Below, one piece after another: positions 1 to 8,663 of a stretch of DNA of 42,662 nt. The stretch spans positions 65,814 to 108,475 of the forward strand of contig PXRE01000023.1 in the NCBI GenBank assembly GCA_003021085.1, written 5' to 3'. Under the pieces are notes generated by a model. The model was not told where the DNA came from. It searched no databases and was given only the letters and a program-made list of their open reading frames with translations. A program made the position numbers and the translations under genes. Position 1 is the first letter of the stretch. Each line of letters opens with the position of its first letter. This stretch comes from Halobacteriales archaeon QS_1_68_20 (lineage in GTDB: Archaea; Halobacteriota; Halobacteria; Halobacteriales; PXRE01).

Positions 1-165
1 GGCGGGACTGAAAGGGGCCGCGGGCTCGACGCACCCGGCCGACGGAAACACCGGAGCAACGACTGAGCAACGTGAAGGAGTGACGAGGCGCGCAGCGAGG
101 TTCCCGCGAGTGCAACGAGCGGGAGCCAGCGAGAGCTTGCCTCTCGCACTGCCCCCGAGTCCATC
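1..165. repeat. Interspersed hairpin-rich GC repeat at window edge
   Basis: This non-coding block precedes the first gene. Positions 5-20 (GGACTGAAAGGGGCCG) recur exactly at 12829-12844. Later it holds two stem-loops: a CCCGC/GCGGG pair around 110-131 and a GCGAGAG/CTCTCGC pair around 138-156. The two-hairpin layout matches the blocks near 4.85 kb and 30.6 kb, although the bases have diverged. Open frames across it look artefactual. Together with 166-312, where I see only the upstream region of the next gene, this accounts for the first 312 bases. Confidence 0.6.
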
Positions 166-312
166 GCGTGGCGGCGTTCAGGCTGTTGCCGGCCAAGCAA
201 CCGTCAGATGAGCGCGAGCGGGGGTTTCCGACCATCGTCGACCCCACGACCCCGGAATACAGCCGATCAGATCCCGGAGCGTTTTACCCACGGGCGAGTA
301 AACAGTCACACC

Positions 313-1548
313 ATGACCGACTACGGCACGCTCCGGGACCCGAACGCCGAGTACACGATGCGGGACCTCTCGGCGAAGACGATGGGCGTCCGCGCCAAAC
401 GCGGCGGCGGCCGCGACGTCGAGATCACGGACGTCCAGACCACGATGGTCGACGGCAACTTCCCCTGGACGCTCGTCCGCGTCTACACGGACGCGGGCAT
501 CGTCGGCACCGGCGAAGCCTACTGGGGCGCCGGCGTCCCCGAACTGATCGAGCGGATGACGCCCTTCCTCGTCGGCGAGAATCCCCTCGACATCGACCGC
601 CTCTACGAGCACCTGGTCCAGAAGATGTCCGGCGAGGGGTCGGTCGAAGGCGTCACCGTCACTGCCATCGCCGGCATCGAGGTCGCACTGCACGACCTCG
701 CGGGCAAGATCCTGGAGGTGCCGGCCTACCAGTTGCTCGGCGGCAAGTACCGCGACGAGGTGCGGGTCTACTGCGACTGCCACACCGAGGAGGAGGCCGA
801 CCCCGAGGCTTGCGCCGACGAGGCCGAGCGCGTCGTGGAGGAACTGGGCTACGACGCCCTGAAGTTCGACCTCGACGTGCCCTCGGGGTTCGAGAAGGAC
901 CGCGCGAACCGCCACCTCCGGCCCGGCGAGATCCGCCACAAGACCGAGATCGTCGAGCGGGTGACCGAGCGCGTGAAAGACCGCGCCGACGTGGCCTTCG
1001 ACTGCCACTGGACGTTCTCCGGCGGGTCCGCGAAGCGTCTGGCCGACGCCATCGAGGCGTACGACGTCTGGTGGCTGGAGGACCCCGTGCCGCCCGAGAA
1101 CCTGGAGGTGCAGGAGGAGGTCACCAGGTCCACTACCACACCGATCACGGCCGGAGAGAACCGCTACCGCGTCACGGAACTGCGGCGCCTGATCGAGAAC
1201 CAGGCGGTCGACATCGTCGCGCCGGACATGCCGAAGGTCGGCGGGATGCGCGAGACGCGCAAGATCGCCGACGTCGCCAACCAGTACTACGTGCCGGTGG
1301 CGATGCACAACGTCTCCTCGCCGGTCGCCACCGTCGCCAGCGCCCACGTCGGCACGGCCATCCCCAACTCGCTGGCCGTGGAGTTCCACAGCTACGAACT
1401 CGACTGGTGGGAGGACCTCGTGGAGGAGACGGTCATCGAGGACGGCTACGTCACCGCCCCCGAAGAACCGGGTCTGGGCGTCACGTTGGACCTGGACGTC
1501 GTCGCCGAGAAGATGGTCGACGGCGAGGAACTGTTCGACGAGGCCTGA
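313..1548 (+). CDS. gad: D-gluconate dehydratase, enolase superfamily
   Basis: The 411-residue protein belongs to the mandelate racemase/muconate lactonizing group. It has an N-terminal capping domain (about 35-150) and a C-terminal barrel. The metal ligands form a regular series, D230 (in FDCHW), E256 (in WLEDP) and E282 (in AGENR), spaced 26 residues apart as usual for the superfamily. Length and N-terminal sequence fit the haloarchaeal gluconate dehydratase of the semi-phosphorylative Entner-Doudoroff pathway, which turns gluconate into 2-keto-3-deoxygluconate. The start at 313 was chosen because homologous sequence begins MTDYG; the frame is open further upstream but without family-like sequence. 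Xylonate dehydratase is a close relative, so substrate is the main uncertainty. No other sugar-pathway gene is adjacent. Confidence 0.85.
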   Translation: MTDYGTLRDPNAEYTMRDLSAKTMGVRAKRGGGRDVEITDVQTTMVDGNFPWTLVRVYTDAGIVGTGEAYWGAGVPELIERMTPFLVGENPLDIDRLYEHLVQKMSGEGSVEGVTVTAIAGIEVALHDLAGKILEVPAYQLLGGKYRDEVRVYCDCHTEEEADPEACADEAERVVEELGYDALKFDLDVPSGFEKDRANRHLRPGEIRHKTEIVERVTERVKDRADVAFDCHWTFSGGSAKRLADAIEAYDVWWLEDPVPPENLEVQEEVTRSTTTPITAGENRYRVTELRRLIENQAVDIVAPDMPKVGGMRETRKIADVANQYYVPVAMHNVSSPVATVASAHVGTAIPNSLAVEFHSYELDWWEDLVEETVIEDGYVTAPEEPGLGVTLDLDVVAEKMVDGEELFDEA

Positions 1549-1593
1549 CGGGACGGGGGACTCGAACAAACTCGACGACTGTTCGGTCCGGCC

Positions 1594-2097
1594 TCACTGC
1601 TTGCCGCGATACCGCTTTTCGAGGCGCTGGCTCGCCCGGCGGGCGTCCTCCATGGCGACGGCCCGCAACCGACCGCGGTCGCGCCGTTCGCCCTCCTGCT
1701 CGCCCCCGGGACCGCCTCGCTCGGCCGCCCCTCGTTCCGCGACCGCCTGGCCGTCCTCGCCACCGGTCGTTGCGGACGCCGCGGCGCCTCCCTCCTCGAC
1801 GCCAGCCCGCTCGGCGACCGCCTCGTCGACCTCTGCCGCCGCTTCGACCGGCGCTTCCGTGTCGGCCTCGCCCTCGGCGGCCACCGCCTCGTCGTCAGCC
1901 GGTTCGTCGGCGGTCAGGTCGCCCTCGGCGGCGGTCCGGAGCGCCTGCAACCGCCGTTCGATGGCGGCCTTCGCCGTCTTGCGGTCCTTGCCCTCGCGCT
2001 CGGCGTCGAGCGCCTCCTCAAGCGTCTCCTGGTCGTCGACGTCCTCGACCTCGTCCCGCAGTTCGTCGACGGTGAACTCCGTCGGGTCCAGCGCCAC
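1594..2097 (-). CDS. Acidic haloarchaeal hypothetical protein
   Basis: This 167-residue protein has a GTG start. Its first 60 residues (MALDPTEFTVDEL onward) form a compact, probably helical segment rich in Glu, Asp and Lys, like a small SAP-type or coiled module. The rest is a low-complexity Ala/Glu/Gly tail, ending in a basic segment (RASQRLEKRYRGK) that could bind nucleic acid or a partner. No enzyme motif is visible. The conserved-looking N-terminus and strong GC3 support it as a real gene rather than a shadow. It converges with the gluconate dehydratase gene, about 45 bases away. Function unknown. Confidence 0.65.
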   Translation of the reverse strand: MALDPTEFTVDELRDEVEDVDDQETLEEALDAEREGKDRKTAKAAIERRLQALRTAAEGDLTADEPADDEAVAAEGEADTEAPVEAAAEVDEAVAERAGVEEGGAAASATTGGEDGQAVAERGAAERGGPGGEQEGERRDRGRLRAVAMEDARRASQRLEKRYRGKQ

Positions 2098-2306
2098 GGT
2101 CAGGCACCTCCCGCGGGCGCGGTAGATCTGTCGGGGCCCGCCCGCGCCGCCGCGAGTCGGTGCCCGGGCGCTTCGATTGGCGTTCCGTGACCGCTGTCGT
2201 CACCGGCCATACCCGCCGTTTCGGGCCATAGCGTCTTGAACCGTCGCGGAGCGGGGGCTAGCCGGCCCGTTCCCGGGAGAAAACCTGCAACCGCCCGGTA
2301 AGTAGC

Positions 2307-2657
2307 CTACGCGTCGCCGTTTCCAGCGTCCGCGTCGGCGTCCGCTTCGTCCTCCTCGTCCTCGTCGGCTTCCAGCACTTCCTCGGAGCGTTCCGCGTCG
2401 CCGCCGGACTTCTCCCACTGCCCCTGCTGTTGCTCGTTCGGGAGTTCCTGGGACTCCTCTTGGCTGGCCGCGGCGTCGTCGGGTTCGTGAAGTTCGCGGT
2501 CCCGCGGTTCGCCGCTGGGCGCGCTCTGGGTCCCCAGCGAGTCGGTGCCGTCGTCGACCTGCTCGGGGTTCTGGCCGACCCGCTCCATCTCGGCCTCGAT
2601 CTCCGCCTCGCGCTCGGCCTCCATCTCGTTGGCTCTGTCCTCGTCGTCCTTTGCCAT
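2307..2657 (-). CDS. Small acidic, probably disordered protein
   Basis: This 116-residue protein starts MAKDDEDRANEME, followed by Glu/Ala heptad-like sequence, a Gln-rich middle and an almost purely Asp/Glu/Ala C-terminus. It has no cysteines, membrane segments or catalytic motifs. The composition predicts an extended, highly charged chain. The ATG at 2657 was chosen over an upstream one because the added N-terminus would be uncharged and out of character. Bases 2098-2306, between this gene and the next one downstream, hold only a possible 36-codon frame (near 2208-2100) that I do not call. Function unknown. Confidence 0.55.
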   Translation of the reverse strand: MAKDDEDRANEMEAEREAEIEAEMERVGQNPEQVDDGTDSLGTQSAPSGEPRDRELHEPDDAAASQEESQELPNEQQQGQWEKSGGDAERSEEVLEADEDEEDEADADADAGNGDA

Positions 2658-2751
2658 AGACGGGGTTCGGGCCCCACACTCTTGAACCGCAGAACAGCGA
2701 CGAGACGCCGGCGCGTCGCCGGCTAACGAGGCGCCAGCGACCGACAAGTAA

Positions 2752-3087
2752 CTAGTCGTCTGCACCGACCGGTTCGCCAGCGGCGGCCGCGTGCTCCTCG
2801 ATGCTCGGCGGGTACTCCCCGCGTTTCAGTTTGAGGTCGCTGGCCGGCCGGGCCATGCAGGTCAGCGCGTACTCCTCGGCCTCCTCCTCGGTGAGCCCGC
2901 GCGCGACGGCGACCTGCTGGTTCACCTCGCCCTCGACGATCTTCGCCGAGCAGGCCAGGCACATCCCGACCCGGCAGGAGTACTCCTGGGCGATGCCCTC
3001 CTCCAGGCAGGCGCTGAGGATCGTCTCCGTCTCGGCGACCTCGATCGTCTCGTCCCGCCCCACGAACTCGACGGTGTACTCGGTCAT
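2752..3087 (-). CDS. 2Fe-2S ferredoxin, plant type
   Basis: The 111-residue protein has the plant-type cluster pattern C38-x4-C43-x2-C46 with the fourth ligand at C77 (LTCMARP). It is a soluble electron carrier. It lacks the long N-terminal insertion of the abundant haloarchaeal ferredoxin (about 128 residues), so it is a shorter paralogue. The ATG at 3087 gives MTEYTVEF, the expected first strand. It is divergent from the geranylgeranyl reductase gene at 3407. Archaeal reductases of that family are known to need a ferredoxin, so this may be a dedicated partner; that pairing is inference. Confidence 0.9.
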   Translation of the reverse strand: MTEYTVEFVGRDETIEVAETETILSACLEEGIAQEYSCRVGMCLACSAKIVEGEVNQQVAVARGLTEEEAEEYALTCMARPASDLKLKRGEYPPSIEEHAAAAGEPVGADD

Positions 3088-3119
3088 GCGCTGGCCTACG
3101 GGGAAGGGGGGCAAAGTTC

Positions 3120-3300
3120 TTTATCCCCGTCGACGCCACCGTGTGTGGTTACTACTGTGAGTTATGCGGTAGCCCACGGAAGCCCCCTCCCGCTCGCCGG
3201 CGGAGGTGACGCAAGCACCGCAACGGAGTGAGGAGCGCAGCGAGCGTCCGCCGGCGACCGGTCGGCCCCTTCCGGATTCTCGCCCCTCGTGGATCGTGCC
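3120..3300. repeat. GC-rich repeat between divergent ferredoxin and reductase genes
   Basis: The gap between the two start codons is 319 bases. Its centre has the look of the window's interspersed repeats: inverted CTCGCCGGCGGAGG/CCGCCGGCGA segments flank a purine-rich stretch of GGAGTGAGGAGCGCAGCGAG type, and it ends in GGCCCCTTCC, the complement of the AAGGGGCC core seen at 12-20 and 12837-12844. A weak TATA-like TTTATCC lies near 3120 on the ferredoxin side. I see no ORF of quality. Confidence 0.5.
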
Positions 3301-3406
3301 GGCGACCATCGGTAACGAACCACGACGGCGGTGCCGAATTTCGTCGTCGGCCCGAGGTCGAGACAGTGAGGCAAGAGTTTTCTCGGTCGACCCTGCAAAC
3401 CCGGGT

Positions 3407-4777
3407 ATGACCACCCACGAGTACGACGTGGTCGTCGTTGGCGCGGGGACCGCGGGCTGTTACGCGGCGGCGACGCTCGCCAACGAGGGCTACGACGTGG
3501 CCATCGTCGAGCGCAAGGACGAGGAGGAGGCGGGCCACATCGCCTGCGGTGACGCACTGAAGGGCTCGGACGCCTTCCCGGAGGCGATCCCGAAGTCGAA
3601 GCTCGAACCCGCGATGACCAACACCGGCGTCGACCACGGCCGGTTCGAGATTCCCCAGCACGACACCGTGCTGGAGATTCCCGTCCCCGGGGAACTCGCG
3701 GTGGTCGACCGCTGGAAGTACGGCCGCCAGATCATCGAGGGTGCCGAGGAGGCCGGGGCCGACTTCCACTACGAGGTGGTCGTCAAGGACGTACTCCAGG
3801 ACGACGACGGCCGGGTCACCGGCGTCCGCGGCAAGAAACGCGGCGAGGTCCAGGAGTTCGAGGCCGAGGTCGTCATCGACGCCGCGGGGTCCCTGTCGGT
3901 GTTGCAGGACGCCACGGACTTCTCGGACTCGACCTTCGACACGAACGTCCAGTTCTCGCAGTTCTGCTCGGCCTACCGCGAGATCGTCGAGGTCGAGGAG
4001 GAGGTGCCCTGGGACGACGCGCTGGTGTTCAAGCCGACCGACCGCGCGGCTGGCTACCTCTGGTACTTCCCGCGCACGAGCACGGAGATCAACGCCGGCC
4101 TGGGCTTCCAGATGACCGAGGAGCCGATGAAACTGGTCGACGACCTCAAGCGGGACCTCCGGCAGCGCCCCGAGTTCCGGGGCGCGGAGGTCAAGGACAA
4201 ACTCGGGGCCGCCCTGCCAACGCGGCGGCCGTACGACTCCGCCGTCCACCCGGGGTTCATGGCGGTCGGCGACGCCGCGGGTCACGTCAACCCGACCACC
4301 GGCGGCGGCATCGCGGGGGCCGCCTACGCCGGCAGTTACGCCGGCGAGGCGGCGATGAACGGCATCGAGCAGGGCGACGTGAGCGAGGACGTCCTCTGGG
4401 AGTACAACGAGCGCGTGATGGACCACTTCGGCGCCCGGTACGCCAGCCTCGACGTGTACAACATCTTCACCACGGCCGTCGAGGTGGACGACCTGATGGG
4501 CCTGCTCGCGGCGCTCCCCGGCGAGAAGATCGCCGAGTCGCTGTACTCCGGCACCACCGAGTTCGGCTGGAAGCTGAAACTGCAGGTGGGGATCAAGGCG
4601 CTGAGCCACGCCGGCCTGGTCTACGACCTCTACAAGACCAAGCGCCTGGCGGATAGCCTGCTCGACCACTACGAGGACTACCCCTCCGGTCCGGCAGATT
4701 TCGACGCCTGGCAGGCCAAGCGCGACCGGATCATGGAGTCGGTCTACGAGACGACCGGCGCGGACCCGAAGTACTGA
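3407..4777 (+). CDS. Geranylgeranyl reductase family flavoprotein
   Basis: The 456-residue protein opens with a dinucleotide-binding strand and GxGxxG motif (VVVGAGTAGCYAA), then ERKDEEEAGHIACGD, typical of digeranylgeranylglycerophospholipid reductases. A second FAD motif, GDAAGHVNPTTGGG, lies near residues 287-300. The family hydrogenates the isoprenoid chains of archaeol lipids, working at the membrane surface with FAD and a low-potential donor. The ATG at 3407 gives the canonical MTTHEYDVVVVGAG; the open frame to its left runs through repeat sequence. Length is slightly above the family norm. It converges with the MMPL gene across a repeat block. Menaquinone-chain reduction by the same family is the main alternative role. 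Confidence 0.85.
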   Translation: MTTHEYDVVVVGAGTAGCYAAATLANEGYDVAIVERKDEEEAGHIACGDALKGSDAFPEAIPKSKLEPAMTNTGVDHGRFEIPQHDTVLEIPVPGELAVVDRWKYGRQIIEGAEEAGADFHYEVVVKDVLQDDDGRVTGVRGKKRGEVQEFEAEVVIDAAGSLSVLQDATDFSDSTFDTNVQFSQFCSAYREIVEVEEEVPWDDALVFKPTDRAAGYLWYFPRTSTEINAGLGFQMTEEPMKLVDDLKRDLRQRPEFRGAEVKDKLGAALPTRRPYDSAVHPGFMAVGDAAGHVNPTTGGGIAGAAYAGSYAGEAAMNGIEQGDVSEDVLWEYNERVMDHFGARYASLDVYNIFTTAVEVDDLMGLLAALPGEKIAESLYSGTTEFGWKLKLQVGIKALSHAGLVYDLYKTKRLADSLLDHYEDYPSGPADFDAWQAKRDRIMESVYETTGADPKY

Positions 4778-4819
4778 TACCGTTTACGGGATCGACGATC
4801 TGTTGCTCGGCAGTGTCCT

Positions 4820-5060
4820 TTGGTCCACGGCGCGCGCGAGCCACGCGCGCGAGGTCCCCGCGAGCCTGCGAGCGGGGGCTCGTCGGCGCTTGCTCCGACG
4901 GTGGACGAGCAGCGCAGGTGGCGCGAACGGACGTGAGCGCCCCGAGCAGCGCAGTCGGCTGGGGAGGCCCCCCCCAGCCGACTGCGGTGCTCACTTCGCT
5001 GCGCTCCTCGTCCCTCGCGCGTGTCGAGGTTCGCGGTCGCCGGAGGCGACACCCGGGTCA
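4820..5060. repeat. Two-hairpin interspersed repeat (4.85 kb copy)
   Basis: The 341-base gap between convergent genes holds a repeat shared with 30574-30691. Bases 4845-4910 match 30574-30636 closely, and the GCAGTCGGCTGGGGAGGC stretch at 4951-4968 recurs at 30674-30691. The first hairpin pairs CCCCGC with GCGGGG, the second GTCGG with CCGAC. A third stem pairs CAGTCGGCTGGGG with its complement around 4952-4983. The long frames running through it in all phases are low-complexity artefacts. It sits where a bidirectional terminator would be expected. Confidence 0.65.
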
Positions 5061-5118
5061 GCGCGCGCCGGGAGCCAAAACGAACCGGGAGAAACCCGTC
5101 CTGAATTCCGGTTACCGG

Positions 5119-7653
5119 TCAACCTGCGATCGACTCGACGCCGGCCCGATGCCCTCGGTAGCGCCACCACAGCGTCAGCAGACTCGGCAGGACGAGCACG
5201 CTGGCGACGAACGCGAAGACGATGGTCGTCCCGGTGACGATGCCGAACCGCTGGAGCGAGGGGACCAGCGCCAGCGCGAGCACGCCGAACCCGCTGGCGG
5301 TCGTGACGCAACTCGCCAGGAGCGCCCCGCCGGTGCCGGCGACGGTCCGGTCCAGGGCCGTCCCCACGTCGGCCACCTCGGCGAGTTCTTCGAGGAACCG
5401 CTCGCTGACGTGGATGGCGTAGTCGACGCCGATGCCGATCGCGATGCTGGTGATCACCGCCGTCTCGGTGTTGAACGGGATGCCCAGCAGGTACATCACG
5501 CCCAGGATCCACGCCAGCGCGGCGACCACGGGCAGGACGGTCACGACGGCCAGCGACGGCGCGCGGTAGCGCCGCCAGAAGATGCCCGCCAGGAACGCCG
5601 TGATGATCCCCAGCGTGACGAGGAACGTCTCCACGAGCGTCCGCAGGAGGCCCTGCTGGACCACTTCCTGGACGATGGGTGACCCGGTCGCGGTCACCGT
5701 CAGGCCGTCGCCCGCCATCGCGGCGGCCACCTCGCGCATCTCGGCGGTGATCGTCCCGCCGTCGACGCCGCCCCTGACGGCCACCTGCATCCGGAGCGCG
5801 CGGTACTCGCCGTCCTCGCGGTGGATCACCCGCGCGGCTTCCTCGGGCGCCGCGGCGTAGACCGCGTCGTACACCGCGTCGAGGTTCTCGTCGGGAACGC
5901 CGTCGCCGTCGGTGTCCGCGTCCGCGACCAGGGCCGCGACCGTCTCGTTCCCGGCGGCGACCGAGCGGATCACGGTCAGCGCGTCCAGCACCCGGGGCTG
6001 GCCGTCCGCCAGCGTGGCCGCCGAGTCGGTGTCGGCGGCTTCGGCCCGCCCGGTCTCCATGCGGTCGAGCGTCCCGGGTGCGGTCACGTCGCCCTCGACC
6101 AGTATCTCGACACGGGCGCTCTCGCGCTCCTGGACGAAGTTGTCGTCGAGGTACTCGGCGTTCTCGCGGATTTGGTAGTCCCCTGGGGCGAGTCCGCCCG
6201 GCATCGCGTCCATCCACTCGGGGGAGTCCCGCGGCAGGAAGTCCTCCTGGGCGATGGAGGTGTCGACGTCCGTTGCCGCGTAGCCGCCCCCGGCCGTCAG
6301 GACCAGCGCGATTAGCACGACCGCGACGGGCACCCTGCGGGCGAGTCCCGCGCCGACCCCGAGCAGGCGACTCGTCACGCCGGCACGGCCGAACGCCCGC
6401 TTGTCCCGGTCGAACCCGATCCGTTCCAGCAGGGCGTCGAGTTCGACCTTCAGCGCGGGCAACAGCACCGCGAACACGAGGAACGTCGAGACGATGCCGG
6501 CGGCGGCCACGACGCCGAACTCCTGGATGGAGCCGATGGGGCTGACCAGATTCGACAGGAAGCCGACGCCGGTGGTGAACGTCGTCGCCGCCAGCGCGAC
6601 CACGACGCCGCCGAGGCCGACGGCCATCGCCGACCGCGGCGAGTCCTCGCCGTCTTCGCGGGCCTCGCGGTAGCGCATCACCACGTGGAGGGCGTAGTCG
6701 ATGCTCAACCCGATCAGCAGGAACGGGACGGCGATCAGGATCTGGGTGACGCCGATGCCGGCCCACCCCATGAACCCGCCCATCCAGACGAGCACGAGGA
6801 CGACGCCGACGAGTCCGAGGAGCACGTCCAGCAGGTCCCGGTAGGCCAGCAGCAGGACCACCACCACGAGCAGGAACGCGAACGGCGAGATGAACGCGAA
6901 GCTCTCGCCGGTCGCCCGCGTGGCCTCCTCGTCGACGATGCCCTGGCCGAACGCGAACGCCTCCCCCGTGGCGTACTCGTCGGCCAGGTCGGCCGTCGCC
7001 TGTTGCCCGTCGACGACCGGGGACGGGAGTTCGTCGGCGCCCCCGTCGATCGCCTGGAAGACGACCATCACCCGCGCCTTGGCCTCGGTGCTCCCGGGTT
7101 CGTAGCTGCTCGGTAGCAACTCGTAGGGGTCGCCCTCACCGCGCTCGCGGTCGGGATCGAGCACCCGCTGGAGCAACTGTTCGTACTCCGTCGCCGACAG
7201 CGATTCGAGCGCCCGGATCTGCTCGTCCAGCGAGGGCGGCGGTCCCGCCGAGGGCGACCCGGACGACCCGTCACTGCGGGCGGCGGCGGTCGCCACGACG
7301 TTCGACAGGCCGACGAACGGCTGGCGGCCCTGCAGCGTCGGCGCGACCCGGGCGTCGTCCAGCAGGGCGCGCTGGAACCGCAGTTCCGCCAGCAACGACT
7401 CTTTCGACAGCGCGTTCTCGCCCCGGAAGACGACCTGGACGGCCGTGGCGTTCTCGCCCTCCACGGCGAAGTTCGACCGGAGGTACTCCAGTTTCTGGGC
7501 CTCCTCGGAGTCGCTGTCGAACCCCGCGATGGTCAACCCCGACTCGACGTCGCCCGCCGCACTGCCGACGATCAGCGTCGCCACCAGCATCACCGCCAGC
7601 ACGACCTCGCTGTAGGTCGTCACCGCGTCCGCGTACCGTTCGGCGTAACTCAT
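5119..7653 (-). CDS. RND-superfamily (MMPL type) membrane transporter
   Basis: The 844-residue polytopic protein has an internally duplicated architecture: one TM near the N-terminus, an extracytoplasmic domain to about residue 260, a block of TM helices containing SIDYALHVVMRYRE, a second membrane-anchored external domain (about 450-640) and a second TM block containing GVDYAIHVSERF. The repeated (S/V)DY(A)xHV motif marks the MMPL/HpnN-like branch of RND exporters, which move lipids or hydrophobic compounds using the ion gradient. A TATA-like element at 7682-7689 lies about 30 bases before the start, with a palindrome just upstream of it. The divergent TrmB-type gene is the obvious candidate regulator. 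Substrate unknown. Confidence 0.88.
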   Translation of the reverse strand: MSYAERYADAVTTYSEVVLAVMLVATLIVGSAAGDVESGLTIAGFDSDSEEAQKLEYLRSNFAVEGENATAVQVVFRGENALSKESLLAELRFQRALLDDARVAPTLQGRQPFVGLSNVVATAAARSDGSSGSPSAGPPPSLDEQIRALESLSATEYEQLLQRVLDPDRERGEGDPYELLPSSYEPGSTEAKARVMVVFQAIDGGADELPSPVVDGQQATADLADEYATGEAFAFGQGIVDEEATRATGESFAFISPFAFLLVVVVLLLAYRDLLDVLLGLVGVVLVLVWMGGFMGWAGIGVTQILIAVPFLLIGLSIDYALHVVMRYREAREDGEDSPRSAMAVGLGGVVVALAATTFTTGVGFLSNLVSPIGSIQEFGVVAAAGIVSTFLVFAVLLPALKVELDALLERIGFDRDKRAFGRAGVTSRLLGVGAGLARRVPVAVVLIALVLTAGGGYAATDVDTSIAQEDFLPRDSPEWMDAMPGGLAPGDYQIRENAEYLDDNFVQERESARVEILVEGDVTAPGTLDRMETGRAEAADTDSAATLADGQPRVLDALTVIRSVAAGNETVAALVADADTDGDGVPDENLDAVYDAVYAAAPEEAARVIHREDGEYRALRMQVAVRGGVDGGTITAEMREVAAAMAGDGLTVTATGSPIVQEVVQQGLLRTLVETFLVTLGIITAFLAGIFWRRYRAPSLAVVTVLPVVAALAWILGVMYLLGIPFNTETAVITSIAIGIGVDYAIHVSERFLEELAEVADVGTALDRTVAGTGGALLASCVTTASGFGVLALALVPSLQRFGIVTGTTIVFAFVASVLVLPSLLTLWWRYRGHRAGVESIAG

Positions 7654-7680
7654 TCCGTTGGCGGGGACTCGCCCCGGCCG

Positions 7681-7708
7681 AATATAAATGTTGTAGAATT
7701 CTACTACA
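7681..7708. promoter_or_regulatory. Operator-like palindrome beside the MMPL promoter
   Basis: Between the divergent transporter and regulator genes lies the perfect 12-base palindrome GTAGAATTCTAC (7693-7704), also readable as TGTAG-N7-CTACA (7692-7708). Read towards the transporter, it sits directly upstream of the A/T element at 7682-7689, where BRE and TATA factors would bind. This placement suits a repressor or activator of the exporter. The regulator at 7854 is the likely binder; this is inference. Confidence 0.55.
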
Positions 7709-7853
7709 CGACTGACCGGGACACATTTGGCGGTCCGAGGTGAACGGACGAACCGATGGCGACGCGAACCGAGCGCGCGGAGGGAACGGGATTCCGTCTC
7801 GGGGAGCGGTCAGTCCGGGGTCCGCTCCCGGTGGCTGGACGGGGTGGTGGCGG

Positions 7854-8585
7854 GTGAGCGCGGACGAGGCGGCCGAGGCGCTGGAGCGCCTCGGCCTCTC
7901 GAACTACGAGGCCAGGGTGTTCGTGGCCCTCCAGCAACTCGGCGAGGGGACCGCCCAGGACGTCAGTCGGGTCTCGGACGTCCCGCGGCCGCAGGTGTAC
8001 GGCGTGGCCGAGGACCTGGCCGAGCGCGGCCTGGTCGAACTCGTCGAGACGTCGCCGAAGCGCTACCGGCCGGTGAGTCTCGCGGCCGCGCGCGAACAAC
8101 TGTCCCGGCGTCTCGACCGCGAGACCGACCGGGCGTTCGAGAACCTCGCGTCTGTCCGCGAGGAACACGCCGACCGGGTGCAAGGGACGGACGTGACGAC
8201 GCTCCGCGGACGTCCCCCCGTGCAAGAGCGGGTCGTCGAGTTGATCGAACGGGCCGACGACCGCGTCGTCTACGTCGCGCCGTCGGCCGAGCAAGCGCCG
8301 CCGCCGGTCGCGGACGCGCTCGACGGTCGGGCCGCGGCCGGGGTCGAGGTGACCCTGATGACCGCCGACGGATCGCTGCGGGAGCGGTTCGAGGACGTGC
8401 GCGTCGTCGTCACCGGCGACGACGTGACCGCGTTCACCGGCCGGACCCTGCTGGTCGACGAGGCGACGGTCCTGCTGTCGGTCGTCCCCGAGACGGGCGA
8501 GGAACTGGCGCTGTGGACCGCCGACACCAGCATCGGCCGCATCCTCGCGCAGTTCGTCCACGCCGGGATGAAGCGAGGGATGTGA
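7854..8585 (+). CDS. TrmB-family transcriptional regulator
   Basis: The 243-residue protein begins SADEAAEALERLGLSNYEA, the hallmark start of TrmB-type winged helix domains, followed by the recognition region DVPRPQVYGVAEDL and a wing (GLVELVETSPKRYRP). A short coiled linker (about 85-115) leads to a C-terminal PLD-like sensing domain of the family. It starts at GTG 7854; the 38 extra codons back to 7740 are Gly/Arg-rich and unlike the family. The size fits a short TrmB without the full sugar-binding extension. It is divergently paired with the MMPL exporter, and probably controls it through the intervening palindrome. The effector is unknown. Confidence 0.82.
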   Translation: MSADEAAEALERLGLSNYEARVFVALQQLGEGTAQDVSRVSDVPRPQVYGVAEDLAERGLVELVETSPKRYRPVSLAAAREQLSRRLDRETDRAFENLASVREEHADRVQGTDVTTLRGRPPVQERVVELIERADDRVVYVAPSAEQAPPPVADALDGRAAAGVEVTLMTADGSLRERFEDVRVVVTGDDVTAFTGRTLLVDEATVLLSVVPETGEELALWTADTSIGRILAQFVHAGMKRGM

Positions 8586-8632
8586 CCCGACCAGGGGTCC
8601 ACTTTCAGTTTCACTCCGCCTCCCCGGCGGAC

Positions 8633-8640
8633 CTTTATTT
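8633..8640 (+). promoter_or_regulatory. TATA element for the gene at 8664
   Basis: CTTTATTT lies about 26 bases before the ATG at 8664 in an otherwise GC-rich gap, predicting a nearly leaderless transcript. Confidence 0.5.
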
Positions 8641-8663
8641 CGAACGCAATCGGATTCGAAACC

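Noticed and set aside
168..2075. 635-codon frame overlapping gluconate dehydratase
   Set aside because: Arg/Pro-rich shadow of the dehydratase in another phase; no domain features.
2100..2208. 36-codon minus-strand frame just before the 1594-2097 gene
   Set aside because: Too short and low-complexity to support without homologues.
3152..4669. 505-codon minus-strand frame opposite geranylgeranyl reductase
   Set aside because: Antisense shadow typical of high-GC genes; composition Val/Asp/Leu-rich without motif order.
4991..6766. 591-codon minus frame overlapping the MMPL transporter
   Set aside because: Arg/Gly-rich out-of-phase shadow of the transporter.
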